Assembly: GCA_023374025.1 (NCBI GenBank)
Contig: SIJG01000001.1
Location: forward strand, 3,867,946 to 3,931,945
Origin: Heterodera schachtii
Taxonomy: Eukaryota; Nematoda; Chromadorea; Rhabditida; Heteroderidae
Direction of reading: 5' to 3'
Length of the DNA stretch: 64,000 bases
Part shown: piece after piece, positions 9,937 through 22,121 of the stretch
Numbering within the stretch: position 1 is the first letter of the stretch
Layout: the number at the start of each line of letters is the position of its first letter
Translations under genes and position numbers: made by a program
The notes under the pieces: model-generated
Seen by the model: the letters and a program-made list of their open reading frames with translations, nothing else
Database searches by the model: none
What the model was told of the DNA's origin: nothing

Positions 9937-12228
9937 ATGCCGAGGTCCAATTATGAAAATGATCAAGAACTTGTGGATTATGAGGAAGATGACGGGCAAT
10001 ATGCACTTGATGATGATGATGGACAGGTGAATAAATGCCGGGCCCAATGTTGGCAGACCTTTTGGGAGTTTCCAAAGACAGACGATTCAAACCTTGACAC
10101 AGACAGTTAAAAACAGTAAACAAGATTTGATTGAATCTATGAATTTTCATTTGCCAATAGATTTTCGCAATCATGAAGAATGAGGGGTCCATAATCTCCT
10201 TTATTAATTTTGGATAAAAATTCGAGTCTTCGGCTTTTTGGGGCGGTGTTCATGAATCCGACAGCAGATTTATCGTATGACATATTGTCCTTTTTTAGCA
10301 TTACGAAGAATATATCGACGTTGGATCTGAAACTGCCGTTCCTGCCTATTATCAAAATGTATTTCCCTGTTTTTAACAATATTTTTATTTATATTATTGT
10401 TAAGGATTCGAAATCTCGTGGAATTAACGCATCGAATGCAAAAGTTATGACAGGTGGTGGTATTTTGAAATTGTTTGAAAAGAGGCCTTGTCTATTGCAG
10501 TTAATGACAACTTTAACATTCCATATTTTAAACTATCCATTAAACATCTTTAGTTTCATTCAACTGCTTAAGTGTCACCATTATTTTATGAAATTTCAAA
10601 AAATCATTTGGTTTCAGAAAACCCAAAATTTTAAAAAGTCGCTTTTTCAGACTTACCATAAATCTTTGAATCTTGTGATTTTTTTTCAATCTTCGAAGAC
10701 TAATATTGTAATTAGACCCATCGAATAATATCAAGAAAGTTCATAGAGCCAAGAGGCCCAACTCTTAATATTTATTATCTGAAGCTCATACTTTCATTCC
10801 CTTTAGTCAGGCCGCTTCCTTTTGGCGGTGCGAATGTCCCTGGGGCAGTTCCTCGTTCGTTTTCCCATCGCAATTCGTTACCGATTGGCGTGCCCCATTA
10901 TTCCTCCGGCGGATTGCGCCAACCGCCCGTTCCCCCCGCTTTTTTTGGTTCCTTCCGACAAAGGGAATCGGCGAACTTTCGTTCGACTTATGGTCCATCG
11001 GATTACCCAATCATTGGCGGGAGTTTGTCTCTCCCTTCCTTTTTGAACAAACCGTCCAAATCTTTAAAAAGGTAGGTAATCAAAGGCATTTCTGCTCCGT
11101 TCATCCTAAATAAATTTGATTTGCGTCATTTTCAGTCGAAAGATTGCCAATAAAAGAAAGCCATGCAATTGCACAAAATCAATGTGTCTGAAATTGTACT
11201 GCGATTGCTTTTCCAATGGCGAGTTCTGTTTGGACTGCAACTGTAAGGACTGTCACAACAATTTGGAGCACGACGCGGAACGCAGCCGAGCGATCAAACA
11301 ATCGCTGGAGAGAAATCCGAGCGCATTCAAACCGAAAATCGGTCACCCATTGAACAGCTCATAGTTAGCAATTACGGATTTTCTACGGTTTAAGGAGTTG
11401 CTGCAAAGAATATCGGAAAAGCAATTGACATGGAGCGTTTGCATCAGCGCGGGTGCCATTGCAAACGGTCGAATTGTCTGAAGAATTACTGCGAGTGTTA
11501 TGAGGTGGGAGGAGCAGCGAAATTGTCATAAAAATAGAAAAACATGGACAAACAATGGTTTAACGCCTTGTAAGCCAAAACATAGACTTTTCTTAATTAT
11601 GTTGCCTATTTTCTATGCCGACAATTCGTTGGCATTCTGTGCCTAATTTGGCTTTTCTTTTAGGCAAAAGTTCCGTGCACCGACCGTTGCAAGTGCCAAT
11701 CGTGTCGGAACACTGAACATGACCGGCACAATAAGTTCAAGGACAAGTTCACTACCACCGCGGGTGGCCTCGCCCAACTCGCGGCAGCAGCGGCCGCCGA
11801 GTCGCACGCGCGCGCGGGCACTCCATTGAGCGAGGACGACACCAGCGACATTTGTGTAGGCGAAGACGAAACGACGCGACAGGCAAACCCAAAAACGTGC
11901 GAATCGAATGTTTGGCATTGTCCATTTTGTGATTTGTGATTCAGTCAGCCGTGGTTTTATATGACAGAGGACGTAATCGAAGCGACGACAATGTGTTTGG
12001 TATCACAAGCACAGGAACTTGTAAATGAAAAACAAAAGATGTCAACGCCAACAGGCACTTTATTTTCAGGAGCAAAGTCTTTCGGAGGAGGCGTTGGAAA
12101 AAAGCGTTTTGCGGGAGTTTGGCCGTTGTCTCGAGCAAATCATCGAAAGTGCCAATTCGTGCCTACCTCAGAAAAGTAATGGCGCTCCGCAACATTTTCA
12201 CCTTACAACCATTGAAAAAGCTATTTGA
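9937..12228 (+). CDS. lin-54: LIN-54 / tesmin-like CXC protein, 415 aa
   Basis: DNA-binding subunit of the DREAM/MuvB complex, which represses cell-cycle and developmental genes by binding CHR elements in the nucleus. Nine exons join in phase: 9937-10026, 10299-10358, 10405-10453, 10807-11071, 11136-11341, 11395-11504, 11664-11896, 11945-12020, 12070-12228. The N-terminus is acidic (DYEEDD, DDDD). The CRC domain holds two cysteine-rich CXC motifs: [19 protein letters not shown]..., then after an [11 protein letters not shown] linker [20 protein letters not shown]. Both motifs keep the cysteines and the DNA-contacting Lys/Tyr pattern. A helical C-terminus ([19 protein letters not shown], then [12 protein letters not shown]) matches the conserved LIN-54 tail that docks other MuvB subunits. 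The donor at 11342 (GTCACC) and at 11897 (GTGCGA) are weak but phases agree. The length is shorter than vertebrate LIN54 (about 750). Confidence 0.93.
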
Positions 12229-12802
12229 GGGCAATTAACAGACTGACTTTTTTGTGCGACGCCCTCTCTTAATTTGATTGTCACTTCTCATTTTGGTCTC
12301 CCTCAACCCAACATTCGTTTTTCTGCTATTCAATTTATTTTTTAATGATACAAAAGAGAGTCAGTCAGCCATTTGCCAATCACTCCCAATATTTTCGGTC
12401 AGAGGCCTTTTTTTTTTTTTTTTTGCTTTTTCCAACTCGTCGCGGAAATACGAGGATACAAATCCCTTAATTATCGTCTCCGTTTTGCTTTTTATCAGCA
12501 CACATGATTTTCTCTGTATTTGTTGTCCGAGGAAATCGTCGGTCTTCGAAATTTGCCAATGTTCGGATGGGGGGGGGGGAAGGGATTATGTGCCTTTTCC
12601 TTTCGCCATTTGTCCGAGTCCGCCGCTGCTTATTCCTTCCTTCATCACATCAGTGGCTCATTAGTGGATAATGAATGGGGCGGGGGGTGTGGTGCGATGC
12701 CATCGGGTTTAATGCCGCCGGCGAGGGAGGGGCCCCTCTTCGGCGGTTAGAAATTAGCCACCACTTCTTTTCCTTTGCCCCCCTTTTGCATTGCCTTTGG
12801 CT
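12229..12802. other. Intergenic spacer downstream of lin-54
   Basis: Probable lin-54 3' UTR followed by promoter-proximal sequence of the next plus-strand gene. It contains a T14-type run (about 12408-12424) and G runs (12570-12579, 12679-12685). No further feature seen. Confidence 0.45.
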
Positions 12803-14142
12803 ATGTCTTCGTTACGCCATCACTTTTTCCCCAATTCGAGTCGTCCGGCCACTTCCTTCTCTTCCTCTTCCCCTGCTCTCTTCCACAGTGCTTCTTCCTC
12901 CTCATCCTCTTCCCATTCCTTCTTCTCTTCCCCCAATTTGTCCCCCCATTCTTTCCTCCCCCCTCCAAATGGAAATGGCGATTTGCTGTGGCTCAGTCTT
13001 TTGCTCGTTATTGTGGCCGTGGTGATGCTCATCGTTGGAATTGGTGAGCAGAAAAAAACGAAGGCGGGGGAGGGGAAAGCGAAGTTAGGAATTTTAATGC
13101 TTCGAAGCCGGAAATCTCAAAGAAAATTGCTGGCGATACAAATAATTTTAGTCGAATTTTATTTAAACTTAAGTTAAAAATGAAAGAGGATGGAATATTT
13201 TAATTGTTTCGGTGATTTTTAAAAACCAACAAAAAGTTGTTTTTCATTTTGGTCGTCGAGCCCATCTTTTGGCTTTAGGGGTGTATTTTTCCCCGTCCCC
13301 GGCGGGGATTGAGTGCGTGGATTAAATCTGAGTGGGGGAAGGGGGGGGGGTAATTAATTCGAAGGGAATTAAAAAAGCGAAGACAGAGAGATAATAATGG
13401 TACGGACGGAAGAGCAAATGATGGAGGTACAGAAAAGAGAAATGAAAAAGAAATTGCAAACGCAAAAAAGGCAGCTGCTCACTCATTTTTCAGTTTGGAG
13501 TGCCTTTTTCTGCCACAATAATTTGCCTTTGGACGACGAAATGCGAAGGAAAAGGGCACAATTTTGCGGAGGGGACAAAGGGAGGCGGCGGGGGACGACG
13601 CTTTGCTGGGGGAAAATGGGCGGAAGGGAAACGGTGGCCGAACACGCAGCCGACGCGCGGGAAAAGGCAAGCGAACGCACACGGCATCACCAAAATGCAA
13701 TAATTGAAGGCGAGTGGCGCCACCCGCCTGGCCTTTGAGTCGCCCGCCGCCGCCCGCCCATCGGCCGACTCGCCGTCCCTCCATTCGCTGGCCCACAATC
13801 GCTGTCGTCCCCTCCCTCAACAGACGCCGCATTTGGTGGTCACTTTGGAAAGGCCCCCGACGCCTCGCCCGGAGAGCTTCCGACGCAATTCCGCACAAGC
13901 AGCGTACAGACTTTGGCTACAGAACAAATTCGAAAAACAATTCGCCCACGAGCTAATGCAAAGCCAAGACGGACAGGTGAAAAAAGGGGCAATTAGTGAC
14001 AATTAGCAGCGGAAATGCCCAATCATTGGTAATATTTTCACATATTTGTAAGCATGTCCATCTTTTGTTGGAGGAACCCGAGGAATTGCTACAAATCGCC
14101 AGCAACAACCAAAGGAATGTTCTTGCGGGAGATTCGCTATGA
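12803..14142 (+). CDS. Unrecognised single-pass membrane protein, 207 aa
   Basis: Not recognised. Four exons fit in phase: 12803-13043, 13494-13633, 13824-13976, 14053-14142, with acceptors TTTTTCAG, CCTCAACAG and TTGTAAG. Residues 1-55 are Ser-rich and lack a signal peptide. Residues about 58-80 form one hydrophobic helix ([20 protein letters not shown]), followed by basic residues (MRRKRAQF), then a helical, charged C-terminus ending [20 protein letters not shown]. This fits a type II or tail-proximal single-pass membrane protein, but orientation is inferred. The second intron donor (13634, GTGGCC) is the weakest point and the 190-bp intron is GC-rich, so exons 2 and 3 could be joined differently. 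The competing minus-strand frame over 13479-13898 is Arg-rich and lacks splice support. Confidence 0.55.
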
Positions 14143-14554
14143 CAGCGAAGGGACAACAAACAGTGGAAATGGAAACGAATACAAAACCAACCAAAGTGCC
14201 ATGCTTCGCATTTACTACCTCATCAACAGTTCAAAAATATGGTACAAAAACCAAAAAGGAAAATCCAACCGAAAATGAACTCCCCAAATGTTTATCGAAT
14301 GTAACAACAACTTTCATAGAGCAGCAAACCAATAAATTGTCAGAGAAATTGTATCATAAGCACAAATGCTCATCCATTCAATGTTTCTTCGTTCTTTGGA
14401 AAATAAGTATGAATGCCAGCCAACCGCCCATTCGATACCGACGAATTTCTCAAAATTAGGAAGGAGGCGGCGGAGGCGCTGGCGCAGAAAGAATCGAATC
14501 GAATTCCTCTTTGACCTTAACAATTTTGTTGAATATAACGTTAAACCCTCCCAA
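14143..14554. other. Convergent intergenic region
   Basis: Lies between the stop of the membrane-protein gene (+) and the stop of SF1 (-). AT-rich 3' UTR-like sequence; no supported gene or repeat. Confidence 0.4.
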
Positions 14555-17500
14555 TTAGCGTACTTCGTGTTTTGGGGCGGGTGGTGGCGGCGGAGGGGGA
14601 GGCGGGAACATCGCCAGTCCACCGGCCGATGTGCCGGGCGTCGAAGCTGCTTCCATGTTGGCATGTCCGAATCCGCCACCAGGGGGTGGAGGCACTGGCG
14701 ATGGAAATCCACTCTGACCCGCCTGCCAAGCGGCCCAGGCAGCCGCGGCTGCGGCCGGGTCTTGGCCAGGAAGTCCAGAAAAGCCATAGAAGCCAGCACC
14801 ATCTATTAATGTTTTTGTATATGTATCCTAGAATATTTGTACGGTAATACAACAAAAGAAAGGCCAAAAAGGAATTGTTAGGCGCCACCAATCGATTAAT
14901 AGAAAATCATTTTGTCTAAAATCGCCTTTCCATTTAACGCCTTTATATTGATTTTAGCTACAAGTAAAAACACTTCACTATCAACTTTAGAGAAGAGCGG
15001 AACTGATAGCTGTGAGAAAAAGCACAAAAAACAAAGTCAGTCACTCACCCCACCCGGGATAACCGCCACCCGAGACGGACTGTTGTTGAGGCGTATTTTG
15101 TTGCTTCGCCAAATTAACGCGCACAATAGGAGTGGGCGCGGGCAGCGCGAAACGCGGGCGTAATCCACTGCCGGGGAACCCGGGGATCGGCTTCCCACCG
15201 ACTAACGGCGGGGCAGTGCCGGCTTCCAAAGAAATGGGAGGTTTTTCGCCAAGTTCAGCCATCAAAGCAGAATACTGAAATCGGTATAGGTAAGGCTAAA
15301 TTAAGAAAACTACAGAAAAAGCGGACATACCTCAGCATCCATCACCGCCCCATCGAAGCCGGGCCTCGGATTTTTGCAGTCCCTGGCAATGTGCCCGGCC
15401 CCGCCACACGCCGTACAAATAACGTTGGCAGTCACATTCGGCGCTTCCATGCATTCCCACGTCTTATGCTGGTCAGAGCCGCAATTGGTACAACGTGCCC
15501 CACTGAGAACGTCCTCCGGACGAAGTGTTCCGTTGAGCAGTGCCAACTCACGCAGTTGTAACTTTCTCAATTCATTTTGCCCGTCCGGAATCATCAAAGC
15601 GGCATTTATTATCTCACGTATCTTAAAAAGAAAATATCCAAAAATTCCAATTCGCCCATTTGTCCACCTTGTCACATCCCCGTTTAATCGCCTCTCTGTC
15701 AGTCGATGTCACATAAGCATGGAGCGGCTCATTTTCGCCAGGCAAAGGACCCGTTCTGTTGGCGAGCTTTCCCTCCTTTATGGACCCTTTGCCACGAATG
15801 ATTATTTTTGCTCCTGTCTTAAGAAGAAAGAATCAATGTATTTAACAACAACAACAACAAAAAAACCTCGGCTTCTAAGGCCTTAAGAGTGTTGCCGCGA
15901 GGACCGATCAAAAGACCGACGAAGTTTATTTCGGGGTGTTCCTCTTGGGGAATCCAAACTTTGTCGTGCAATTTAATATTTGGCGGACTAATTAAAGATA
16001 TTTTGGAAAAATAAACATATAAAAGTTGCTTTACCGGTAATCAGCCGGTGGTTTGTAATTTGGATTCAGACGCAATAATGCTTGGATCTTCTCATGTCGT
16101 CTTTGCTCAATCTCCTGTCGTTTTCTGACTTCGCGCGTGTTCAGTCGCTTCCCGGTCGCGTCATAAACGGGTTCCGGAGAAGGACTCCTAAAAATCCAAT
16201 TCTTACTTCAGAAATCTATTGACTGATTGCGATTTCGAATTTGCCTAGCCTTATTTTGACTCAATGTTAATGGCCCAATGGTTTCAAAATTTACATTAAA
16301 ATTGTTGGAGGATGTCTGAATCCACCACATCACCCCGCTACCGCACTAAATGCTAAAACGTATAGTGAATTTTTAAATTAATTTTTGATGACAAATTGGC
16401 ACAGCTAAACAAGAGGATTATATTAAAGGTGTAGCATCGACCCACGAGTACCGATTCTGAAAAAGCAATTCCTTTCCATTAAGAATTGACTCTAAAACGT
16501 TTAAGCTGTTTATGACAAAAACCGTTTGCCTTTTTACATACAATTATTATTAAAGCAACATATTTTTGAGTAATCGACCTTTCAGCCGGGTCAACGTTTT
16601 GTCCAAAATCGCTTTGACGCAATCTACGAGTGGTTTCCTCGATTTCCATTTGCACTAAATTAGAAGCAAAAATACGTAAAAGGTCAATTAATTAATAGGA
16701 TGGTGAATGAAGTTTTTTTTATGTAGTGCTTACGCAAATAAACTTGACGCTGATTCTCATCAATATCCGAAGGCAAAATTGTCGGCATTCCGGGCACAAA
16801 AGATTTAGTTGTGCTCCAACGAGACTTACGGCGCAGTTCGCGCTGCCGTTGTTCTTCGGTTAATTGATCATTTTGCTCCGATGGTTCTCTTTTAACTGTT
16901 TCATGTTTATCAAAAACCGTGGTAAAATAACCAAATATACAAATTCACCGATTTCTTTGGCCAGAACTGTTTCTGCTAATGGCGTTGCCTTTTGAGTCGC
17001 TTGTGGAACTCGGTTAAGCAAATCCATAGAAGAAACCACGGCAGCACCAGCGCCAGAAATGAGTCCACCTTTTCCTAATTTTTGGGCTACCATCGCAGCA
17101 GCGGCCAAAGCTGCCGAAAGCGCGTCATTCTTCTTCTCGGGGTCTTGCTGCAGCTCTTGCTCTTCCTGGCTTTGTGGCGGGGGCTAAAAGCAATAAGAAG
17201 CAAATAGAAGATTGACCGGTAGTCATGAAACGAATTTGGAGTTGTTTTTGATCGTTACATCATGATTAGAAACCTCCCAAAGCGGCCGGGACCCAAGAAT
17301 ATGCAAAATTTCGGCTCTTTGATAGTCGCTTGCTTCCTCTTCTGCCGAAAGTGTTTATTTGCGACTTTTTGCCAATGAATTATTTTACCTAATTGTAAAT
17401 CACATTTCATATTACCAAAATGATTTGCCGCGAATTCTGTTGCGGTGATTCCATTTGTCCAAACTGCGCATAGTTTTGCTGTTCAGCTCCTCCGTACTCA

Positions 17501-18048
17501 GTCTCCTGTTTGAATTGCAATTGCATAAGCGGAATGGGTTTCTGCTGCAGTTGCTGCATCTCCTGCTGGTGTCGCTGCTGCACTTGGTGGAGATAATCCG
17601 AAGGAGGAGGGAAAGCCGAGATTTTCTGTTGCTGGTAAGGCTCCTCCCGGTCATCTTTGCGACAAAACTTCCATTTAAACTTCGACTGTTTGTCCCTTAC
17701 CTTTCCCTCGCTTTGCTTCACGTGATTTGTCCCTTTTCCTGTGTTTGCTTTCTCGTGATCGGGAACGTTTCTTGTGTTTTTTCTTCTCAGGTGAACGCGA
17801 CGAACGCTTTCTGTGTTTTTTGGAAGGCGATTTCGAATGAGAGCGATTTCGATGTTTGGCCGACGAAGCCATTTTCGAAGCATCTGTGATAAGAAGAATA
17901 ACATATGAGAGTGTCATTTCAGACCATTTTCGAATCGCTCGTCTGAAATAACTGGTTGCGAGCCCTCTGCGCCATTTTCGCCATCAACCGCTGAACCCCA
18001 TTTGCGAACAAATGGCATCGGCTCGAGGTTTCCACCAGTAGACTTCAT
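14555..18048 (-). CDS. sfa-1: Splicing factor 1 / branchpoint-binding protein
   Basis: Binds the intron branch-point sequence during early spliceosome assembly in the nucleus. Thirteen exons: 18048-17925, 17883-17701, 17654-17416, 17341-17274, 17183-16949, 16895-16734, 16654-16579, 16187-16035, 15987-15867, 15817-15668, 15621-15331, 15274-15049, 14802-14555; about 758 aa. An RS/SK-rich N-terminus precedes a Gln-rich stretch, then the U2AF-ligand-like motif RRKSRWST and VPGMPTILP, the KH-QUA2 domain ([48 protein letters not shown]), two CCHC zinc knuckles ([14 protein letters not shown] and [14 protein letters not shown]) and a Pro-rich tail. Two knuckles are as in yeast; human SF1 has one. 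The exon 3/4 junction is one nucleotide out of phase. The ATG at 18048 follows an acceptor near 18063 and lies 174 bp after the upstream stop, consistent with a downstream operon gene. Confidence 0.92.
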
Positions 18049-18056
18049 TTTGGTTA

Positions 18057-18100
18057 GTCTCTAACAGAAATTACCATATAAATTAAAATAGCCAAATCTA
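18057..18100 (-). promoter_or_regulatory. Probable trans-splice acceptor before SF1
   Basis: Between the stop of the RRM gene and the SF1 ATG the minus strand reads TTTATATGGTAATTTCTGTTAG and then AGACTAACCAAAATG. This is an acceptor-like site 15 bp before the start with no matching donor, as expected for spliced-leader addition to a downstream operon gene. Inferred, no transcript evidence. Confidence 0.5.
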
Positions 18101-18222
18101 TTAACAATAAGGAGGAAATATGGGGCGAATCAACCCTTCAGAGGACATAAATTGGGCAAGCTCAATTAGCAACGAATTTTATTCAGAAATAAAGAAAAAA
18201 AAATTGTTGAAGATTCAGCTAA

Positions 18223-18649
18223 TTACTGGCCATATTGCTTCAACCACTCATCATCAGCCCAAATCGGTCTTTGACTTCGTTCATTCACTTTTGGAGGACG
18301 TGCAAAATTTACTCTGATAGTTTTTCCATAAATTTCAGTATCAGTCATATTGTCAATTGCTGCAGCAGCATCCCTCGGAAGTTCAAATTCAACAAATCTT
18401 AAAACCAAGACTTCAACTGAAAAAGAAGAAAACTTACCCAAAACCTCTATGTTTGCCCGTTTCATTGTCCAAAGGAATGCTAACGCCAACTAATAAAAGA
18501 TTTAAATATGTATTGATGAAAATTATCTAACCGATGTCTCCAAAAGGTATAAACGCAAGTGTGAGAATATTTTCATTGACCTCTCCTCCGAAACCTCCAA
18601 CATAAACTGTACGTTGCCGATTGTGCGGGAAATTTATTGTGTATGACAT
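18223..18649 (-). CDS. RRM-only relative of cyclophilin E (CYP33), 114 aa
   Basis: Three in-phase exons: 18649-18532, 18489-18438, 18397-18223. The protein is a single RNA-recognition motif closely matching the N-terminal RRM of cyclophilin E/PPIE (C. elegans CYN-13): RNP2 TVYVGGF, RNP1 KHRGFGFVEF, then DAAAAIDNM and the diagnostic end [14 protein letters not shown]. In PPIE this RRM binds RNA and the MLL PHD3 finger and is followed by a peptidyl-prolyl isomerase domain. Here a TAA stop directly follows the RRM and no PPIase exon occurs before the SF1 start 174 bp further on. The gene is first in a probable two-gene operon with SF1 and divergent from vps-45. Confidence 0.88.
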
Positions 18650-19284
18650 AAAATTATGTAATTCTTAAACAGATTATTTAACAAGAGACCGTCCGGTTCA
18701 AAATCACTACGGAAACCTATCTATATGTCATTTAATAAAATCAAACTCTATAATTATTAGCATCAGTTGAATAAAGAACAGCGGTCAGAGTCGTTTTCGT
18801 ACGGCCTTTTCCGTATGGAATTTGTTCGGACCGGGACAAATGGCGATATGGATCAAGGTCACAGATTAGGACCTGCTCATTGTCAGTTACCGTGTACAAA
18901 AATAGCATTCAGCGTGAAATGCTAATTAAAAATGGCAAATACCGGTCAGGCTCCAAACTCAAAATTATTTAAAGCGGACTAAATCGATGAAAATAGAATT
19001 TAGGGCGCGCTTGTCCTTTTTTAGGCTGAAAAAGTGCCGGTACTGAAGTGTCCAAATCCAGCCGTTACGCATACGTCCACTAAAACAGTTCACCTAAATT
19101 AATTTTAACAACCAATCCGTTTGCACGACCTAACCCAAGACCGAATGGTTATTCTTTAAGTCAATTCGTGTTTTACGAACCCGAAAATTCTTGGTCAAAA
19201 AAAATATTGCTTTTGAAAAAAAAAAACGAATTTTTTGTTTAAAGAACAGTAGGAACGAACTACAGGACATTTGATTTCGCTATA
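18650..19284. promoter_or_regulatory. Shared divergent promoter region
   Basis: A 635-bp spacer between the divergent starts of the RRM/SF1 operon (-) and vps-45 (+). It is expected to hold promoters for both. No TATA box or specific site can be named with confidence. Confidence 0.4.
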
Positions 19285-21763
19285 ATGGATTTACTGCTTA
19301 TTGTGCAGCAATATATTAATGAAATGGTGCGATTAGCAGGACCAGGGATGAAAGCCATTCTAATGGACAAAGAAACGGTTTGTGAGATTCTAAAATACAT
19401 TTCATAAACTACCTAAATTTGTTTAACAATTCTTTGCACCTTAAAGACGAGCTGTGTTTCTTGTGCCTATGCCCAAAGTGAAATGATGCAAAAGGAAATT
19501 TACCTGTTCGAGCGATTAGATTCCGTTGTCATTCGCGAGCCTATCAAATTTTTGTAAGTTTATTTTCGTTCATCTAATATTTGTCATTTAGAAAGTGTGT
19601 TGTTTTTGTCCGTCCCACACCAGAAAATGTGCAATTATTGTCGGAGGAACTTCAATCTCCGAAATATTCGCAGTATTATATTTGTAAGTGATTTTTTATT
19701 GGTACAGTTAATCCCCCCCCCCCCCCCTCCATTGTTTCCCTCTACCCACATCGTTTCTTCTCCGAGAAAAATTTAAAAGAAATTTTCTATCTAACATTAT
19801 TTAAGCCTAAAAATTTAAATAAGTGATTTTCTTAAGGGGGAATAATTACCTGTTCTATCTCTGAAACATGTTTTATTTTAATTAAAGATTTTTCAAATCG
19901 GATTCCAAAAGCGGACGTTAAAATATTAGCGGAGTCAGACGAACAAGAGACTGTGAGAGAGTTGCGTGAATTTTTTGTCGACTTCGTTCCGTTGGCCCCA
20001 CATTTGGTATCTCTAAACATTTCTACGGCATACGAAACCCAACAATTCGGCATTTCCGCTTCGACTTTTCGACGGTGTTTGCAAGCATTGGTTGCATTGG
20101 CACTTTCGTTGAATAAAAAGCCAACGATAAGGTGATGAAAAGGAAAGACAATTGCCATGGATTGTCTATCAGATATCAAAAGACATCGCGCGATGCGAAG
20201 CGATTGGCCGAAGAATTGGCAAGGATTGCTGCGCAGGAGGACGCCCTATTCGAATGTTGTAAAACCGACAGTGTGTTGGTCATACTCGACAGGAGTGAGG
20301 TTATGCTAATTTTTGAGACAAGCGCCCGTTTTTGTCATTTTTCCCGTTTTACAGGACCCTGTCTCACCACTGCTTAACCAATGGACCTACGAGGCGATGG
20401 TTCACGAACTGATCGGGCTGAATAACCACCGTGTGACCTTAGAAAACACGGGAAACGATGGGCTGAAAAATATTGTTTTGAATGCTCAATACGACGAATT
20501 CTATTCAAAAGTCAAAGAAAGGAAGCGTGCCATAAATCAAAACAAATTTACAGAATATGTATTTGAATTTTGGCGATATCGGACAAAACATCAAAGGACT
20601 GATGAATGAATATCAACGGAAGGCTAAAACACACCAACAGTTGGAATCAATCGCGGATATGAAAAAGTTTGTGGAACAGTACCCTCAATTCAAGAAGATA
20701 TCGGGTAAGCAAACCTGACCGACTGGTTCTCTATGGAGAGTGCTCCAAAACTTCAGGAACGGTAGCTAAACACGTTCAGTTGGTGGGTGAACTTAGCCGA
20801 ATGGTCACCGATGGAAATTTGTTGGAAATATCGGAGTTAGAGCAAAACATTGCGGTCGCAAATGGGGATTATTCGGCTTGTCTTGATTCCCTTCGAAGAC
20901 TTATCCAACATCCCAAAACAACTGATTTGGTGCAATATTTTTAAGTTTTAAATAGTGGATTTTGTCACAGAATGCCCTCCGATTAGCGATGCTTTTTTCT
21001 CTCCGTTTCGAAGGGAACAACGGCGCTTTGAGCTTCGTTCATGAGCTGTTGAGAAAGCGAGGGATGGCCAACAAACAGCTGCAATTGATCTCAACACTGC
21101 TCGAGTTCGCGGGACAGCGAAGACGGCAAAACGATTTATTCGGGGATAGATCCGCAATGGAAATGACCAAACGATTCATAAAAGGTTGAGAAATTATTCT
21201 ATTATTATCTGAAAAGTGGTGCTTTTAAAATACGCTTAAGGTTGATTTATAGTATCGTCGTCTCCCTCATCTTTTTTCTTAAAATAGCTTTTAGTCGCAC
21301 GTCCTTTAACCGTTTACAAAATTTAGGACTGAAAGGCGTTGAAAATATATACACACAGCACGAGCCTTTCATTCTCCAACTCATTGATTTGGCGTCGCGT
21401 GGCAAACTCCCAGAAAGTGTTTATCCGTCTACGGATTTGGCAAATCTGAAGTGAGTAAATATTTGTCCCCTTATTTCCTCCTCTTCCTTCAGTTCCCGCT
21501 TTGAAAATGTTATTTTGTTTGTCATTGGTGGGACAACTTTCGAAGAGAGTGCTGCGGTGGCAAATTTAAACGCCAAGCGGTCGAACTCGCCCTCCTCCCA
21601 ACATTCGCTTTACCAGGGGTCGTTACCCCCTCGTGTTATACTTTGTTCCACTTTTGTTCACAACACGAAAAGTTTTGTTTCACAACTTGCCCATTATTCA
21701 TTCGCAACAACAAATCCAATTGGAAGCACTTTCAGCACTGGCGACTTTTCTGCGATACTTTAA
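19285..21763 (+). CDS. vps-45: VPS45, Sec1/Munc18-family protein, 583 aa
   Basis: An SM protein that binds syntaxin-type SNAREs (Tlg2/syntaxin-16) and promotes endosome and trans-Golgi membrane fusion. Eleven exons, all in phase: 19285-19377, 19447-19553, 19592-19683, 19888-20131, 20173-20299, 20355-20510, 20554-20704, 20757-20929, 20971-21184, 21327-21450, 21493-21763. The order of conserved blocks matches human VPS45: [13 protein letters not shown] at the N-terminus, [76 protein letters not shown] and [12 protein letters not shown]. The last exon has a Ser-rich insertion (about 20 residues) before the VHNTKSF motif. Several introns are multiples of three or start with weak donors (20511 GTCAAAG), yet phases agree throughout. 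Complete and apparently functional. Confidence 0.95.
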
Positions 21764-22121
21764 TCTTTTGAATGTATGAAATCGCTGTTTTGTTTGAACT
21801 GCTATGATCGCTACCGATCTCATTGTAAGAATCGAAACTTTCATTTATTATATAAATGCTGTTTATTTGAGTTGACTGGCCGGGTACAGAAAAGTCGGGC
21901 TCGGGTTAAATTATCCCGTATATTTAGAAGTACTGTCAATGCAATTAATTAGATGTTAAAATTGACTTGGACGACAAAAGTCGATTGGACGCATAAACTG
22001 AGAATCCAAAATATCACAAACAAGTGGTTTAACACTTTTTAATAAAAGAAATATTTCACAAAGCAAAGCAATTTATGAACGGCCATCTAGGATGTGAGGG
22101 TATATTTGCTTTCGAGTTCCA
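21764..22121. other. Convergent intergenic region
   Basis: About 360 bp between the stops of vps-45 (+) and the RBM5-like gene (-). AT-rich with several AATAAA-like motifs (about 22042-22050); nothing else seen. Confidence 0.4.

Noticed and set aside
13479..13898. Arg-rich minus-strand frame
   Set aside because: It lies antisense to exons with consistent phases, has low-complexity composition and no matching splice sites.
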